Below, piece by piece: positions 10,116 through 20,865 of a stretch of 28,781 nt of DNA. Positions within the stretch are counted from its first letter, which is position 1, and every line of letters starts with the position of its first letter. This stretch comes from Actinidia chinensis (Eukaryota > Streptophyta > Magnoliopsida > Ericales > Actinidiaceae): positions 15,449,994 to 15,478,774 of the forward strand of contig CM018903.1 in assembly GCA_009663005.1 (NCBI GenBank). Reading direction: 5' to 3'. A program made the translations under genes and the position numbers. Below the pieces are notes generated by a model. It was not told the origin of the DNA and searched no databases. It saw only the letters and a program-made list of their open reading frames with translations.

Positions 10116-11079
10116 TAGAAAAATCCAAGGGAAAGTTAGCCGAACTCAAACGAGGGTTCCGAGCCCGTCCAATGTAAAGTATTACAAGTTACTCGATTTA
10201 AATGCGAGAACGGGTTAGCCGAGTTGGTTTTTTAAACTCCGAAACTACCTTCACTGTTTTTTTTTATAATCCAACTGCATTTGGTAGAAAATTCAAGGGA
10301 TAGCTACCCAAACTTGAACGAGGGTTCCAAGCTTTCCAATGTAATTTTTACAAGTTACTCAATAAAACTCGAGAAGGGGTTAGCGAGCTGTTTTAAAGCT
10401 CATAACTGATTTCACGGCTTTATCCAGTTGCACTGATAGAAAAATTCCAAGGGAAAGCAAGCCGAACTCGAACGAGGGTTCCGAGCTTGTCCAATATAAT
10501 TTTTACAAGTTAACTTGATTAATGACGAGAAGGGGTTAGGCGAACTGGTTTGAAGTTCGAATTGACTTCACTTCCATAAAATTCCAGGTTGCACTTTTTG
10601 GTTTAGAAAACTTAATAGGAAAGCGCCGAAATTGACGAGGGTTCGAGCCTGTCCAATGTAATTTTACAAGTTAACTCGATTTAAACGCGAGAAGGGGTTA
10701 GCCGAGCTGTTTGAATCTCTGAACTTGCCTTCACTGGCTTTAATCCAGTGCACTTGGTAGAAAAATCCAAGGGAAAGCAAGCCGAACTCGAACGAGAGTT
10801 CGACTTGTCCAATCTAATTTTTTACAAGTTAACTCGATTAAAACGCGGAGCAAGGGGTTAGCCGAGCTATTTTAAAACTCTAAACTGCCTTCACGGCTTT
10901 AATCAGTTGCCGCTTGGTAGAAAAATCCAAGGGGGAAAGCAAGCCGAATCGAACGAGGGTTCCGAGAGTGTTCCAATATAATTGTTTACAAGTTAACTCG
11001 ATTAAAACACGAGAAGCGGTTAGCCGAGCTGATTTGAAGCTCCGAAATGCATTAGTAGATTATAATCCCAGGTCACTTG
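10116..11079 (+). repeat. 6-monomer HOR copy 2 (B-C-D-E-E'-F), 964 bp
   Basis: Starts near 10116, 10285, 10437, 10604, 10758 and 10918. Order and markers match the preceding unit, including two rare ones: the distorted D/E junction (GCAAACTTTTGAGG in the first copy, GCACTTTTTGGTTTAG here) and the E' block ending AAACTCTGAACTGCC versus AAACTCTAAACTGCC. Shared private variants show that the two units were copied as blocks, not assembled monomer by monomer. Confidence 0.82.
10257..10265. repeat. T9 run in the B monomer tail
   Basis: It stands where CACTGGCTTTAATCC is expected, giving CACTG, nine T and ATAATCC. The monomer phase is otherwise kept. Confidence 0.7.
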
Positions 11080-12690
11080 TAGAAAAATCCAAGGGAAATA
11101 GCACGACACTCAAACGAGGTTCCGAGCCCGTCCAATGTAATTATTTACAAGTAACTCGATTAAAATGCGAGAACGGTGTTAGCCGAGTTGGTTTTAAATT
11201 CGAATGCCTTCACTGCTTTATCAACTATCATTGGTGGAAAAAATCCAAGGGATAGCTACCCAAACATGAACGAGGGTTCCAAGCTTGTCCCATGTATTTT
11301 TTACAGTTAACTCGATTAAAATGCGAGAAAGGGTTATGCCGAACTGGTTTGAAGCTCCGAACTGCCTTCGCTGCTTTAATCGAGTTTGCATTGGTAGAAA
11401 AATCGATAGGAAAGCTAGCCGACTCGATGAGGTTCCGAGCTTGTTCCCAATGTATTTTTTATCAAGTTAACCACATCGATAAAATGCGAGAAGGGGTTAG
11501 CCGAGCTAGTTTTGAAGCTCCTACTGCATTCACTGGCTTTAATCCATGTTGGCACTAGTAAAAAATCGATAAGAAAGATAGCCGAAACTCGAACGAGGGT
11601 TCGACCTGTCCAATGTAAGTTTTTTAAAGTAACTCGATTAAATGCGAGAAGGGTTTAGCCGAGCTGTTTTAAAGCTCTAAACTACTGCCTCACTGGCTTT
11701 AATCCATTTGGCACTTGGTAGAAAAAATCCAAGGGAAGCAAGCCGAAACTCGAACGAGAGTTCCGAGCTTGTCCATGTAATTTTACAATTAAACTCGATT
11801 AAAACGCGAGAAGGGGTTAGCCGAGCTAGTTTGAAGCTCCGAACTCCTTCACTCTGGCTTTAATATCTCCAGTTGCACTTGGTAGAAAAATCAATAGGAA
11901 AAGCTATCGAACTCGAAAGAGGGTTCCGTCTTACGAATTTAATTTTTTTACAAGTTAACTCGACTTAAAATGGCGAGAAGGGTTATCCAAACTGTTTGAA
12001 GCTCCGAACTGCTTCGCTTAGCTTAATCTAATTGCCACTGTAGAAAAATTAATAGGAACGCTGCCGCTCGAAACGAGGGTTCCGAGCTTATCGAATATAT
12101 TTTTTACAATTAACTCGCTTAAAATGCGAAAGGGGTTAGCCGAACTGGTTTTTAATCTTCGATCGAGTGCCTTCACTGGCTTAATCTAGTTGGTGCACTT
12201 GGTAGAAAATCGATAGAAAGCTATCCGAACTCGAACTAGGGTTTTTTCCGAGCATTGTCATGTATTTTTTAGGTAACAAGTAACTCGATAAAACGTAGAA
12301 GCGGTTAGCCAAGCGGATTTGAAGCTCCGAACGCATTCAATAGATATAATTCAGGTTCACTTGGTAGAAAATCGAAGGCAAAGTTAAGCCAAACTCGACG
12401 CGGGTTCCGAAGCCCCGTCCATGTAATTTTTTAGCAGTTAACCTTCGATAAAATGCGAAAACGGGTTAGCCGAGCTGGTTTTAAATTCCGAACTGCCTTC
12501 ACTGGCTTTAATCCACTACATTTGCCTAGAAAAATCCAAGGATGGCTAACCCAAACGTGAACGGGGTTCCAAGCTTGTCCAATGTAATTTTTTGCAATTA
12601 ACTCGTTAACACGCTAGAAAGGGTTAGCCAAACTGGTTTGAAGCTCCAAAACCAACTGCTTCACTTGATTTAATTCCAGTTGCAACTTTG
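11080..12690 (+). repeat. Mixed monomers between the 6-mer and dimer HORs
   Basis: Starts near 11080 (B), 11236, 11395 (A-like), 11559 (B head), 11719, 11883 (H), 12041, 12203, 12365 and 12527. The monomer at 11236 is a clear hybrid: it opens as C (GGGATAGCTACCC, CCAAGCTTGTCC) and closes as H (GCGAGAAAGGGTT, GCCTTCGCTGC). From 11236 to 12040 the order partly follows the old 8-mer (C/H, A, B, x, H). After that, F-tail, B and C pieces appear once each. No period longer than one monomer is repeated here. Confidence 0.75.
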
Positions 12691-13617
12691 TAGAAAAATC
12701 GAATAGAAAGCGAGCCGAACTCGAACGAGGTTCCGAGCTGTCCAATGTAATTTTTTACAAGTTACCCCCACCTCGATTAAAACGCGAGAAGGGGTAGCCG
12801 AGCTGTTTGAGGATTCGCACCCTGCTTCACTTGCTTTAAATTCCGTTTGGCACTGGTAGAAAAATCGATTAGGAAAGCTTACCCCGAACACGAACGAGGT
12901 TCCGAGCTTATCGATATAATTTTTTACAAGTTAACTGATTAAATACGAGAGGGGTTTAGTCGAACTGGTTTGAAGCGCCGAACTGACTTTGCTTGCTTTA
13001 ATCCAGTTTGGCACTTGGTAGAAAAATCGATAGGAGCACCTAGCCACTCGAACGAGGGTTCCGAGCTTGTCCAATGTATTTTTTACAATTAAACTCGATT
13101 AAAACGCGAGAATGGGGTAGCCGAGCTAGTTTGAAGCTTCGACTGCTTCACCTGGCTTACATCCAGTTTGCCTTGGTATAAAAATCGATAGGAAGCTAAC
13201 CCGAACACGAACGAGGGTTCCGAGCTATCGAATATAATTTTTTACAAGTTAACTAACTCGATTAAAATACAGAAGGGTTAGTCGAACTGGTTTGAAGCTC
13301 CGAACTGACTTGCTTGCTTTAATCCATTTGCATTGGTAGAAAAATCGATAGGAAAGCTAGCCGACTCGAACGAGGGTTCCGATCCTTGTCCAATGTATTT
13401 TTTACAAGTTAACTCAAAAGATTAAACGCGAGAAGGCGGTTAGCCGAGCTAGTTTGAAGCTCGAACTGCCTTCACTCTGGCTTAATCCAGTTGCAACTTG
13501 GTAGAAAATCGTAGGAAAGCTAACCTAACACGAACGAGGGGTTCCGAGCTTATCGATATAATTTTTTACAAGTTAACTCGATTAAAATACGAGAAGGGGT
13601 TAGCCGAACAGTTTGAA
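12691..13617 (+). repeat. Dimer HOR (~320-bp period), about three copies
   Basis: Two monomer types alternate. The first (12691, 13019, 13337) has CTCGAACGAGG and the usual TTGTCCAATGTA. The second (12857, 13177, 13502) has GAACACGAACGAGG, CTTATCGATATAATT and AATACGAGAAGGG, with TTAGTCGAACTGG in two of its three copies. Dimer lengths are 328 and 318 bp, with the third cut short near the gap. The first monomer resembles A and G, the second H. This is the shortest HOR on this arm and lies next to the orientation switch. Confidence 0.8.
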
Positions 13618-13681
13618 GGGTCCGAGCTTGTCTAATGAATTTTTTAACAAGTTTAACTCGATACAATACTGGAAGGGGTTC
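13618..13681 (+). repeat. Internally deleted satellite monomer at the gap edge
   Basis: After CCGAACAGTTTGAAG the sequence jumps from about position 120 of the monomer to about position 42 of the next (GGTCCGAGCTTGTC), skipping roughly 80 bases. It continues to GGAAGGGGTTC and stops at the gap. The join has only a base or two of overlap. A collapse or misjoin at the contig end is as likely as a true deletion. Confidence 0.65.
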
Positions 13682-13781
13682 NNNNNNNNNNNNNNNNNNN
13701 NNNNNNNNNNNNNNNNNNNNNNNNNNNNNNNNNNNNNNNNNNNNNNNNNNNNNNNNNNNNNNNNNNNNNNNNNNNNNNNNN
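13682..13781. other. Assembly gap, 100 N
   Basis: Exactly 100 N, the usual placeholder for a gap of unknown size. The satellite is on the + strand before it and on the - strand after it. No sequence links the two sides, so their order, distance and relative orientation rest on scaffolding alone. Reading frames drawn across it are meaningless. Confidence 0.99.
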
Positions 13782-14700
13782 GCCAGTTGAAGGCATTTCT
13801 GAGTTTTAAACCAGCTCGGCTAAACCCTTCTTGCATTTTAATCGAGTAACTTATAAAAAATTACATTAGACCAGCTCGGAACCCTCGTTCGAGTTCGGCT
13901 AACATTCCCTTGGATTTTTCTACCAAGTGAACCTGGATTATATCTAGTGAATGCAGTTCGGAGATTCAAATCAGCTCGGCGAACTGCTTCTCGCATTTTA
14001 AGCGATTAACTTGGAAAAAATTACATTGGATGGGCTCGAACCCTCAGTCGAGTCGGCTAACTCTCCCTTGGATTTTTCTACCAAGTGAACCTGGATTATA
14101 TCTAGTGATGCAGTTCGGAGATTCAAATCAGCTCGGCGAACTGCTTCTCGTTTTTAATCGAGTTAACTGTAAAAAATTACTTGGACAAGCTTCGAAACCC
14201 TCGTTCGATTTCCGCTTGCTTGCTTTGGATTTTTCTCCCAGTGCAAACTGATTAAAGCCAGTGAAGTAGTTCAGAGCTTCAAACCAGGTCGTCTAATCCT
14301 TCTCTGTTTTCATCGAGTTAACTTGTAAAATTATCTGGGCCAAGCTCGGAACCTCGTTCGAGTTCGCTTGCTTTCCTTTGGATTTTTTCTACCAAGTGCA
14401 ACTGGATTAAAGCCAGTGAAGGCAGTTCAGACTCAAAAAAGCTAAGTAACCCCTTCTCGCGTCTTTTAATCGAGTTAACTTGTTAAAAAGTTATATAGAC
14501 AAGCTCGTAACCCTCGTTCGAGTTCGCTAGCTTTCCTATGTTTTTCTACCAGTGCCTTTGATTAAACAGGTAAAGGCAGTTCGAGCTTCAACCAGTTCGG
14601 CTAACCCTTCTCGCGTTTAATCGAGTTAACTTGTAAAAAATTACATGGACAAGCTTGGAACCCTCGTTCAAGTTTGGGTAGACATCCCTTGGATTTTCTC
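13782..14700 (-). repeat. Irregular HOR unit P(partial)-Q-Q-R-S-T
   Basis: The unit starts inside a P monomer at the gap edge. Two consecutive Q monomers begin near 13923 and 14082, then R near 14238, S near 14392 and T near 14549. The doubled Q makes this a 6-monomer unit. The same composition returns at 15355-16299, so the doubling is inherited and not a local accident. Confidence 0.75.
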
Positions 14701-15354
14701 TCAATATAGTTAGATTAAAGGCCAGTGAAGCAGTTCGGAGTTTCCAACCAGCTCGTCTAACCCGTTTTGGCATTTTAATCGAGTTACTTATAAAAATTAC
14801 ATTGCGAGCTCGGAACCCTCGTTCGAGTTCGGCTAACTTTCCCTTGGATTTTTTCTACCAGTGAACCTGGATTATATCTAGTGAATGCCGTTCCGGAGAT
14901 TCAAATCAGCTCGGGCGAACTGCTTCTCGTGTTGTGGAATCGAGTTACTTGTAAAAATTACATTGGACAAGCTCGGAACCCTCGTTCGAGTTCAGCCGTG
15001 CTTTCCTTGGATTTTTCTACCAAGTGCAACTGGATAAGCTAGTGACGGCAGTTCAAGCTTCCAAAAAGCTAGGTACCCTTCGCGCGTTTTAATCGAGTAA
15101 CTTGTAAAAAAAAAAAAAAAAAAAAAAAAAAGTTATATTAGACAAGCTCGGACCCTCGTTCGAGTTCGCTAGCTTTTCCTATCTGATTTTCTACCAAGTA
15201 CAACTTGATTAAAGCAGGTAAAGGCAGTTCGGAGCTTCAAACCAGTTCGGCTAACCCTTTCTCGCGTTTTAATCGAGTTAACTTGTAAAAAATTATATTG
15301 GACAAGCTTGGAACCCTCGTTCAAGTTTGGGTAGACATCCCTTGGATTTTTCTA
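14701..15354 (-). repeat. Short HOR unit P-Q-S-T (4 monomers)
   Basis: P near 14701, Q near 14857, S near 15018 and T near 15193. R is missing. The unit is about 654 bp, of which about 20 bases come from the A26 run in S. Confidence 0.75.
15106..15131. repeat. Expanded A tract (26 A) at the native A6 site
   Basis: It lies between CTTGT and GTTATATTAGAC, exactly where every monomer has about six A. The neighbouring sequence is normal. It is not a retroposon tail, because no foreign sequence or target duplication is attached. Confidence 0.9.
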
Positions 15355-16299
15355 CCAAATATAGTTAGATTAAAGCCAGTGAAGGCAGTTCGAGGTAAAC
15401 CAGCTCGGCTTAACCCGTTCTTGGCATTTTATCCGAGTTAACTTATAAAAAATTAATTAGGACCGCTCGGACCCGCGTTCGAGTTCGGCTAACATTCCCT
15501 TGGATTTTTCTACCAAGTGAACCTGGATAGATCTAGTGAATGCTTCTGAGATTCAATCAGCTCGGTCGAACTGCTTCTCGCATTTTAACGGTTAACTTGT
15601 AAAAAATTACATTGGATGGGCTCGGAACCTCGTTCGGTTCGGCTAACTCTCCCTTGGATTTTTCTACCAAGTGAACCTGGATTATATCTAGTGAATGCAT
15701 TCGGAATTCAAATCAGCTCGGCGAACTGCTTCTCGTGTTTTTAATCGAGTTAACTTTGTAAAAAATTACATTGACAGCTCGAACCCTCGTTCGAGTTCAG
15801 CTTGCTTTCTTTGGATTTTTTCTCCCATTGCAACTGGATTAAAGCCAGTGAGGTAGTTCAGAGCTTCAAACCAGGTCGTCTAATCTATCTCGTGTTTAAT
15901 CGAGTTAATCTTGTAAAAATTAATATTGGACAAGCTCGGCAACCCTCGTTCGAGTTCAGCTTGCTTTCCTTTGTGATTTTTCTACCAAGTGGCACTGATT
16001 AAGCCGTGAAGTCAGTTCAGATCTTCAAAAAAGCTAAGGTAACCCTTCTCGCGTTTTAACGAGTTTAACTTGAAAAAAGTTATATTAGCCAAGCCTCGGA
16101 ACCCTCGTTCGAGTTCGCTAGCTTTCCTACGATTTTTCTACCAGTGAACTTGATTAAAGCCGGTAAAGGCAGTTCTGAGGCTTCAAACCAGTTCGGCGGG
16201 GGGCTAACCCTTTCTCGCGTTTTTATCGAGTTACTTGTAAACAATTACATGGACAAGCTTGGAACCCTCGTCAAGTTGGGTAGACCTCCTTGGTTTTTC
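15355..16299 (-). repeat. HOR unit P-Q-Q-R-S-T (6 monomers)
   Basis: About 945 bp, repeating the order of the first unit after the gap. The first Q here again has GGATGGGCTCGG and a GCATTTTAA segment, as its counterpart near 13990 does. That shared private variant supports block duplication. P at the start carries TTATAAAAAATTAATTAGGA, a variant of the usual TTACATTGGAC. Confidence 0.75.
16198..16203. other. G6 insertion in a T monomer
   Basis: CAGTTCGGC is followed by extra G bases before GCTAACCC. Small, but of the same kind as the G runs at 21785 and 23124. Confidence 0.6.
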
Positions 16300-17723
16300 C
16301 CAATAGTTAGATTAACGCCATTGAGGCAGTTCGAGTTTAAACCAGCTCGGCTAACCGTTCTTGCATTTTATCGAGTTTAACTTATAAAAATTACATTAGA
16401 CGAGCTCGAACCTCGTTCGAGTCGGCGAACTTTCCCTTGGATTTTTCTACCAAGTGAACCGGATTATATCTAGTGAATGCAAGTTCGGAGATCAAATCAG
16501 CTCGGCGAACTGCTTCTCTTTTGTTAATGAGTAACTTTAAAAATTCCATTGGACAGAGCTCGAACCTCGTTCGAGTTCAGCTTGCTTTCCTTTTGGATTT
16601 TTCTACCAAGGCACTGATTAAACTATGAAGGCATTTCAGAGCTTCAAAACAGCTCGTAACCCCTTCTCGCGTTTTAATCACATTACTTGTAAAAAATTTA
16701 TTGACAGGCTCGGAACCCTCGTTCGATTCGTTATCTTTCTTATGTTTTCTCTACCAGTACAATTGGATTAAAGCCAGTTGAGGCTTTTGAGCTTCCACTA
16801 GTTCGGCCTAACCCCTTCTCGCGTTTAATCGGTTAACTGTAAAAAATTACATTGGACAAGCTCGAAACCCTCGTTCGAGTTCAGCTTGCTTTCTTTTGGA
16901 TTTTTCTACCAAGTGCAACTGGATTAAAGCCAGTGAAGGTAGTTCAGAGCTTCAAACCAGGTCATCTAATCCCATCTCGTGTTTTAATCGAGTTAACTTG
17001 TAAAAAATTACATTGGACAAGTTCGGAACCCTCGTTCGAGTTCGGCTTGCTTTTCCTTTGATTTTTCTACCAAGTGCAACTGGATTAAAGCTAGTGAAGG
17101 CAGTTCAGAGCTTCAAAACAGCTCGGGTAACCCCTTCTCGCGTTTTAATCGAATTAACTTGTAAAAGATTATATTGGACAGGCTCGGAACCCTCGTTCGA
17201 GTTCGGCTATCTTTCTTATCGATTTTTCTACCAAGTGCAACTGGATTAAAGCCAGTGAAGTATTTCCCGAGCTTCAAACGAGGTCATCTAATTCCATCTC
17301 GTGTTTTAATCGAGTTAACTTTTGTCAAAATTATATTGACAAGCTCGGAACCTCGTTCGGTCAACTTGCTTTCCTTTGGATTTTTCTACCAGTGGCAGCA
17401 CTGGATTAAAGCCCAGTGAAGGCAGTTCAGAGCTTCAAAAAAGCTCAAGTTAAATTTTAAACCCCTTCTCGCGTTTTAATCGAGTTTTCAAAAAAACTTT
17501 TGCAAAAATTATATGGAGAGCTTGGAACCCTCGTTCGAGTTCGGCTAGCTTCCTATCGATTTTTCCTACCAAGGCGCAACTGGATTAAGCAAGTAAAGGC
17601 TCGAAGCTTCAAACCAGTTCCGGCTAACCCTTCTCGCGTTTTAATCGAGTTAACTTTGTAAAAAATACATTGGGACAATCTTTGGAACCTCGTTCATTTG
17701 GTAGACATCCCTTCGTTTTTCTA
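16300..17723 (-). repeat. Irregular 9-monomer unit (P-Q-U-V-R-U-R-S-T)
   Basis: Monomers start near 16300, 16452, 16611, 16759, 16910, 17070, 17231, 17391 and 17568. Besides P, Q, R, S and T it holds two types rare elsewhere. U has AAACAGCTCGGGTAACCCC with GGACAGGCTCGG and TATCTTTCTTATC. V has AGTACAATTGGATTAAAGCC with CACTAGTTCGGCC. U and V occur together again only at about 21938-22255. The R-U-R order suggests an internal duplication of a two-monomer piece. At 17430-17510 the S monomer carries several extra A/T bases. Confidence 0.65.
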
Positions 17724-20700
17724 CTCAAATGAGTTGATTAAAGCCAGTGCAGGCAGTTCGGAGTTTACAATGAGCTCGACTAACCCGTTCTTGCATTTTA
17801 GCGAGGTTAACTGTAAAAAATTACATTGGACGGGCTCGGACCCTCGTTCGAGTTCGGCTAACTCTCCTTGTTTTTTCTACCAAGTGAACTTGGATTATTC
17901 GGTGAATGCAGTTTGGAGCTTTAAAGCTCCGGCGAACTACTTTCTCGTATTTTAATCGAGTTAACTTGTAAAAAATTACATTAGACAAGCTCGGAACCCC
18001 GTTCGAGTTCAAAAATTGTTTCCTTTGGATTTTTCTACCAAGTGCAACTGGATTAAAGCTAGTGAAGGCAGTTCGGAGCTCAAACAGCTCGGCTAACCCT
18101 TCTCGTGTTTTAATCGAGTTAACTGCAAAAAATATATTTGACATGCTCGACCCTCGTTCAAGGTTTCGGCTATCTTTCTTATCGTTTTTCTACTAGTGAC
18201 TGGATTTAAGCAGTGAATGCAGTTCGGAGCTTCAAACTAGCTCGGCTAACCCCCTTCTCGCATTTTAATTGAGTTAACTTGCAAAAAATTATATTGGACG
18301 AGCTTGGAACCCTCGTTCGATTTCGGCTAGCTTTCCTATCGATTTTTCTACCAAGGGCAACTGGATTAAAGCAAGCGAAGGCAGTTCGGAGCTTCAAACT
18401 AGTTCCGCTAACCCTTTCTCGCGTTTTAACCGAGTTAACTTTAAAAATACTGGACAAGTTGGACCCTCGTTCAAGTTTGGGTAGATTCCCTTGGAGTTTT
18501 TCTATCAAATGTAGTTTAGTTTAACGCCCAGTGAAGGCATTTCGGAAGTTAACAAAAAAAAGAGCTTGACTAACCGTTCTCGCCTTTTAATCGAGTTAAC
18601 TTGTAAAAATTACATTGGACGGGCTCGGAACCCTCGTTGAGTTCGGCTACTCTCTTGATTTTCTACCAGTGAACCTGGATTAGATCTAGTGACTGCAGTT
18701 CGGAGATTCAATTAGCTCGGCGAACTGCTTCTCGTGTTTTAATCGATTAACTGTAAAAAATTACATTGGCAACCGAACCCTCGTTCGAGTCCAGCTTGCT
18801 TTCCTTTTGATTTTCTACCAAGTGCAACTGGATTAAAGCCAGTGAAGGTAGTTCAAGCTTCAAACCAGGTCGTCTAATCCATCTCGTGTTTAATCAGTTA
18901 CTTGTAAAAAATTATATTGGACAGCTCTGAACCTCGTTTCAGTTCAAGCTGCTTTCCTTGGAATTTTTCTACCAAGTACACTGATTAAAGCCAGTGAAAG
19001 GCAATCGAGCTGCAAAAACTCAGGTAACTCCTTCTCGCGTTTTTAATCGAGTTAACTTGTAAAAATTATATAGACAAGCTCGGAAACCTCCGTTCGAGTT
19101 CGGTCCTAGCTTTCCTATCGATTTTTTCTACCAAGTAATTGGTTAAAGCCAGTAAAGGGCAGTTCGGAGCTTCAAACCAGTTCGCTACCCTTTTCTCGCG
19201 TTTTAATCGATTTAACTTGTTAAAAAATTACATGGACAAGCTTGGAACCCTCGTTCAGTTTGGGTAGATATCCCTTGTATTTTCTACCAATTCAGTGATT
19301 AAAGCCAATGAAGGCAGTTCAGAGTTTACAATGAGCTCGGCTAACCCGTTCTTGCATTTTAATCGAGTTAACTTGTAAAAAATTACATTGGACGGGCTCG
19401 GAACCCTCCTTCGAGTTCGGCTAACTTTCTCTTGGATTTTTCTACCAAGTGAACCTGGATTATTTCTAGTGAATGCAGTTCGGAGATTCAAATCAGCTCG
19501 GCTAACCGCTTCTCGTGTTTTAATCGAGTTAACTTGTAAAAAATTACATTGGACAAGTTCGGAACCCGTTCGCGTTCGGCTTGCTTTCCTTGGATTTTTC
19601 TACCAAGTTCAACTGGCTAAAGCCATTGAAGGCAGTTAGAGCTTCAAACAGCTCGGCTAACCCCTCGTGTTTTAAAATTGAGTTTAACTTGCAAATTTAT
19701 ATTGGACAGGCTCGAACCCTCGTTAAGTTCGTCTATCTTGCTTATCGATTTTTCTACTAAGTGCAACGGGATTAAGCCAGTGAAATCAGTTCGAGCTTCA
19801 AACTAGCTCGGCTAACCCCTTCTCGGTTTTAATCGAGTTAACTTTCAAAAAATTATATTGGACGAGCTTGGAACCCTCGTTTGAGTTCGGCTAGCTTTCC
19901 TATCGATTTTTCTACCAAGTGCAACTGGATTAAAGCAAGCCAAGGCAGTTCGGAGCTTCAAACTAGTTTCGCTAACCGTTTCTCGCGTTTTAATCGAGTT
20001 AACTTGTAAAAAATTACATTGAACAAGCTTGGAACCCTCGTTCAAGTTTGGGTAGATATCACTTGGATTTTTCTACCAAATGCGGTTGTATTAAAGCCAG
20101 TGAAGGCAGTTCGGAGTTTAAAACCAGCTCGGCTAACCCGTTCTTGCATTTTAATCGAGTTAACTTATAAAAAATTACATTAGACGAGCTCGGAACCCTC
20201 GTTCGAGTTCGGCTAACTTTCTCTTGGATTTTTCTACCAAGTGAACCTGGATTATTTCTAGTGAATGCAGTTCGGAGATTCAAATCAGCTCGGCTAACCA
20301 TTTCTCGTGTTTTAATGGAGTTAACTTGTAAAAAATTACATTGGACAAGTTCGGAACCCTCGTTCGAGTTTGGCTTGCTTTCCTTGATTTTTCTACCAAG
20401 TTGCAACTGTATTAAAGCCAGTGAAGGCAGTTCGAGCTTTCAAACAGCTCGCTAACCCCTTCTCGTGTTTATCGAGTTAACTTGAAAAAAATTATATTGG
20501 ACAGCTCCGGAACCCTCGTTCAAGTTCGCTATCTTTCTTATCGATTTTTCTACTAAGTGCAACTGATAACGCCATTGAAGCATTTCGGAGCTTCAAACTA
20601 GCTTCGGCTAACCCCTTCTCGCGTTTTAATCGAGTAACTTGCAAAAAATTATATTGGACAGCTTGGAAGCCCTCGTTCGAGTTCGGCTAGCTTCCTATCG

Positions 20701-20865
20701 ATTTTTCTACCAGTGCAACTGATTAAATAGCGAAGGCAGTTCGGAGCTTCAACTAGTTTCCGCTACCTTTCTCCGCGTTTTAATCGAGTTAACTTGTAAA
20801 AAATTACATTGGACAAGCTTGGAACCCTCGTTCAAGTTTGGGTAGATAGCCCTTGGAGTTTTCTA
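17724..20865 (-). repeat. Four 5-monomer HOR units, ~785 bp each
   Basis: P monomers start near 17724, 18505, 19287, 20076 and 20866, spacings of 781, 782, 789 and 790 bp. Compositions are P-Q-W-X-Y, P-Q-R-S-T, P-Q-W-X-Y and P-Q-W-X-Y. The units at 19287 and 20076 are the cleanest in the window and agree almost base for base over long stretches. The first unit's Q is unusual and contains a perfect 16-bp palindrome at 17915-17930. Confidence 0.85.
20076..20236 (-). repeat. Reference-quality P monomer, exactly 161 bp
   Basis: Runs from CCAAATGCGGTTG to the TTTTTCTA that ends the monomer. The A6 tract, the GTTAAC site and the paired CGAG/CTCG blocks are intact. It is a good template for the family because its length matches the independent clean monomer at 24999-25159. 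Confidence 0.9.

Larger units (their letters stand above)
1..13681 (+). repeat. Left arm of tandem satellite array, ~161-bp monomer, + orientation
   Basis: Head-to-tail copies of one monomer, interrupted only by the noisy stretch at 3925-5410. Each copy starts near TAGAAAAATC. In order it carries a GAACTCGAACGAGGGTTC-like block, CTTGTCCAATGTAA, a T6 tract, ACAAGTTAACTCGATTAAAA, GCGAGAAGGGGTTAGCCGAG, GAAGCTCCGAACTGCCTTCA and a closing TTTAATCCAGTTGCACTTGG. Starts are usually 155-165 bases apart (for example 169, 329, 488). Undamaged copies are 161 bp, close to nucleosome-repeat size, as in many centromeric satellites (family knowledge). Centromere function is inference only. Many single-base gains and losses break every long reading frame. 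I do not recognise the family. Confidence 0.97.

Noticed and set aside
1..13681. CRISPR array
   Set aside because: The repeated unit is the whole 161 bp, with no short conserved repeat plus variable spacer, no leader and no cas genes.
15106..15131. Poly-A tail of a retroposon
   Set aside because: The run replaces the monomer's own A6 tract, with normal satellite directly on both sides and no inserted body or target-site duplication.
20076..20236. CENP-B box (NTTCGNNNNANNCGGGN)
   Set aside because: TTCG occurs several times per monomer, but in none of the monomers I checked on either strand are the A and CGGG at the required spacing.
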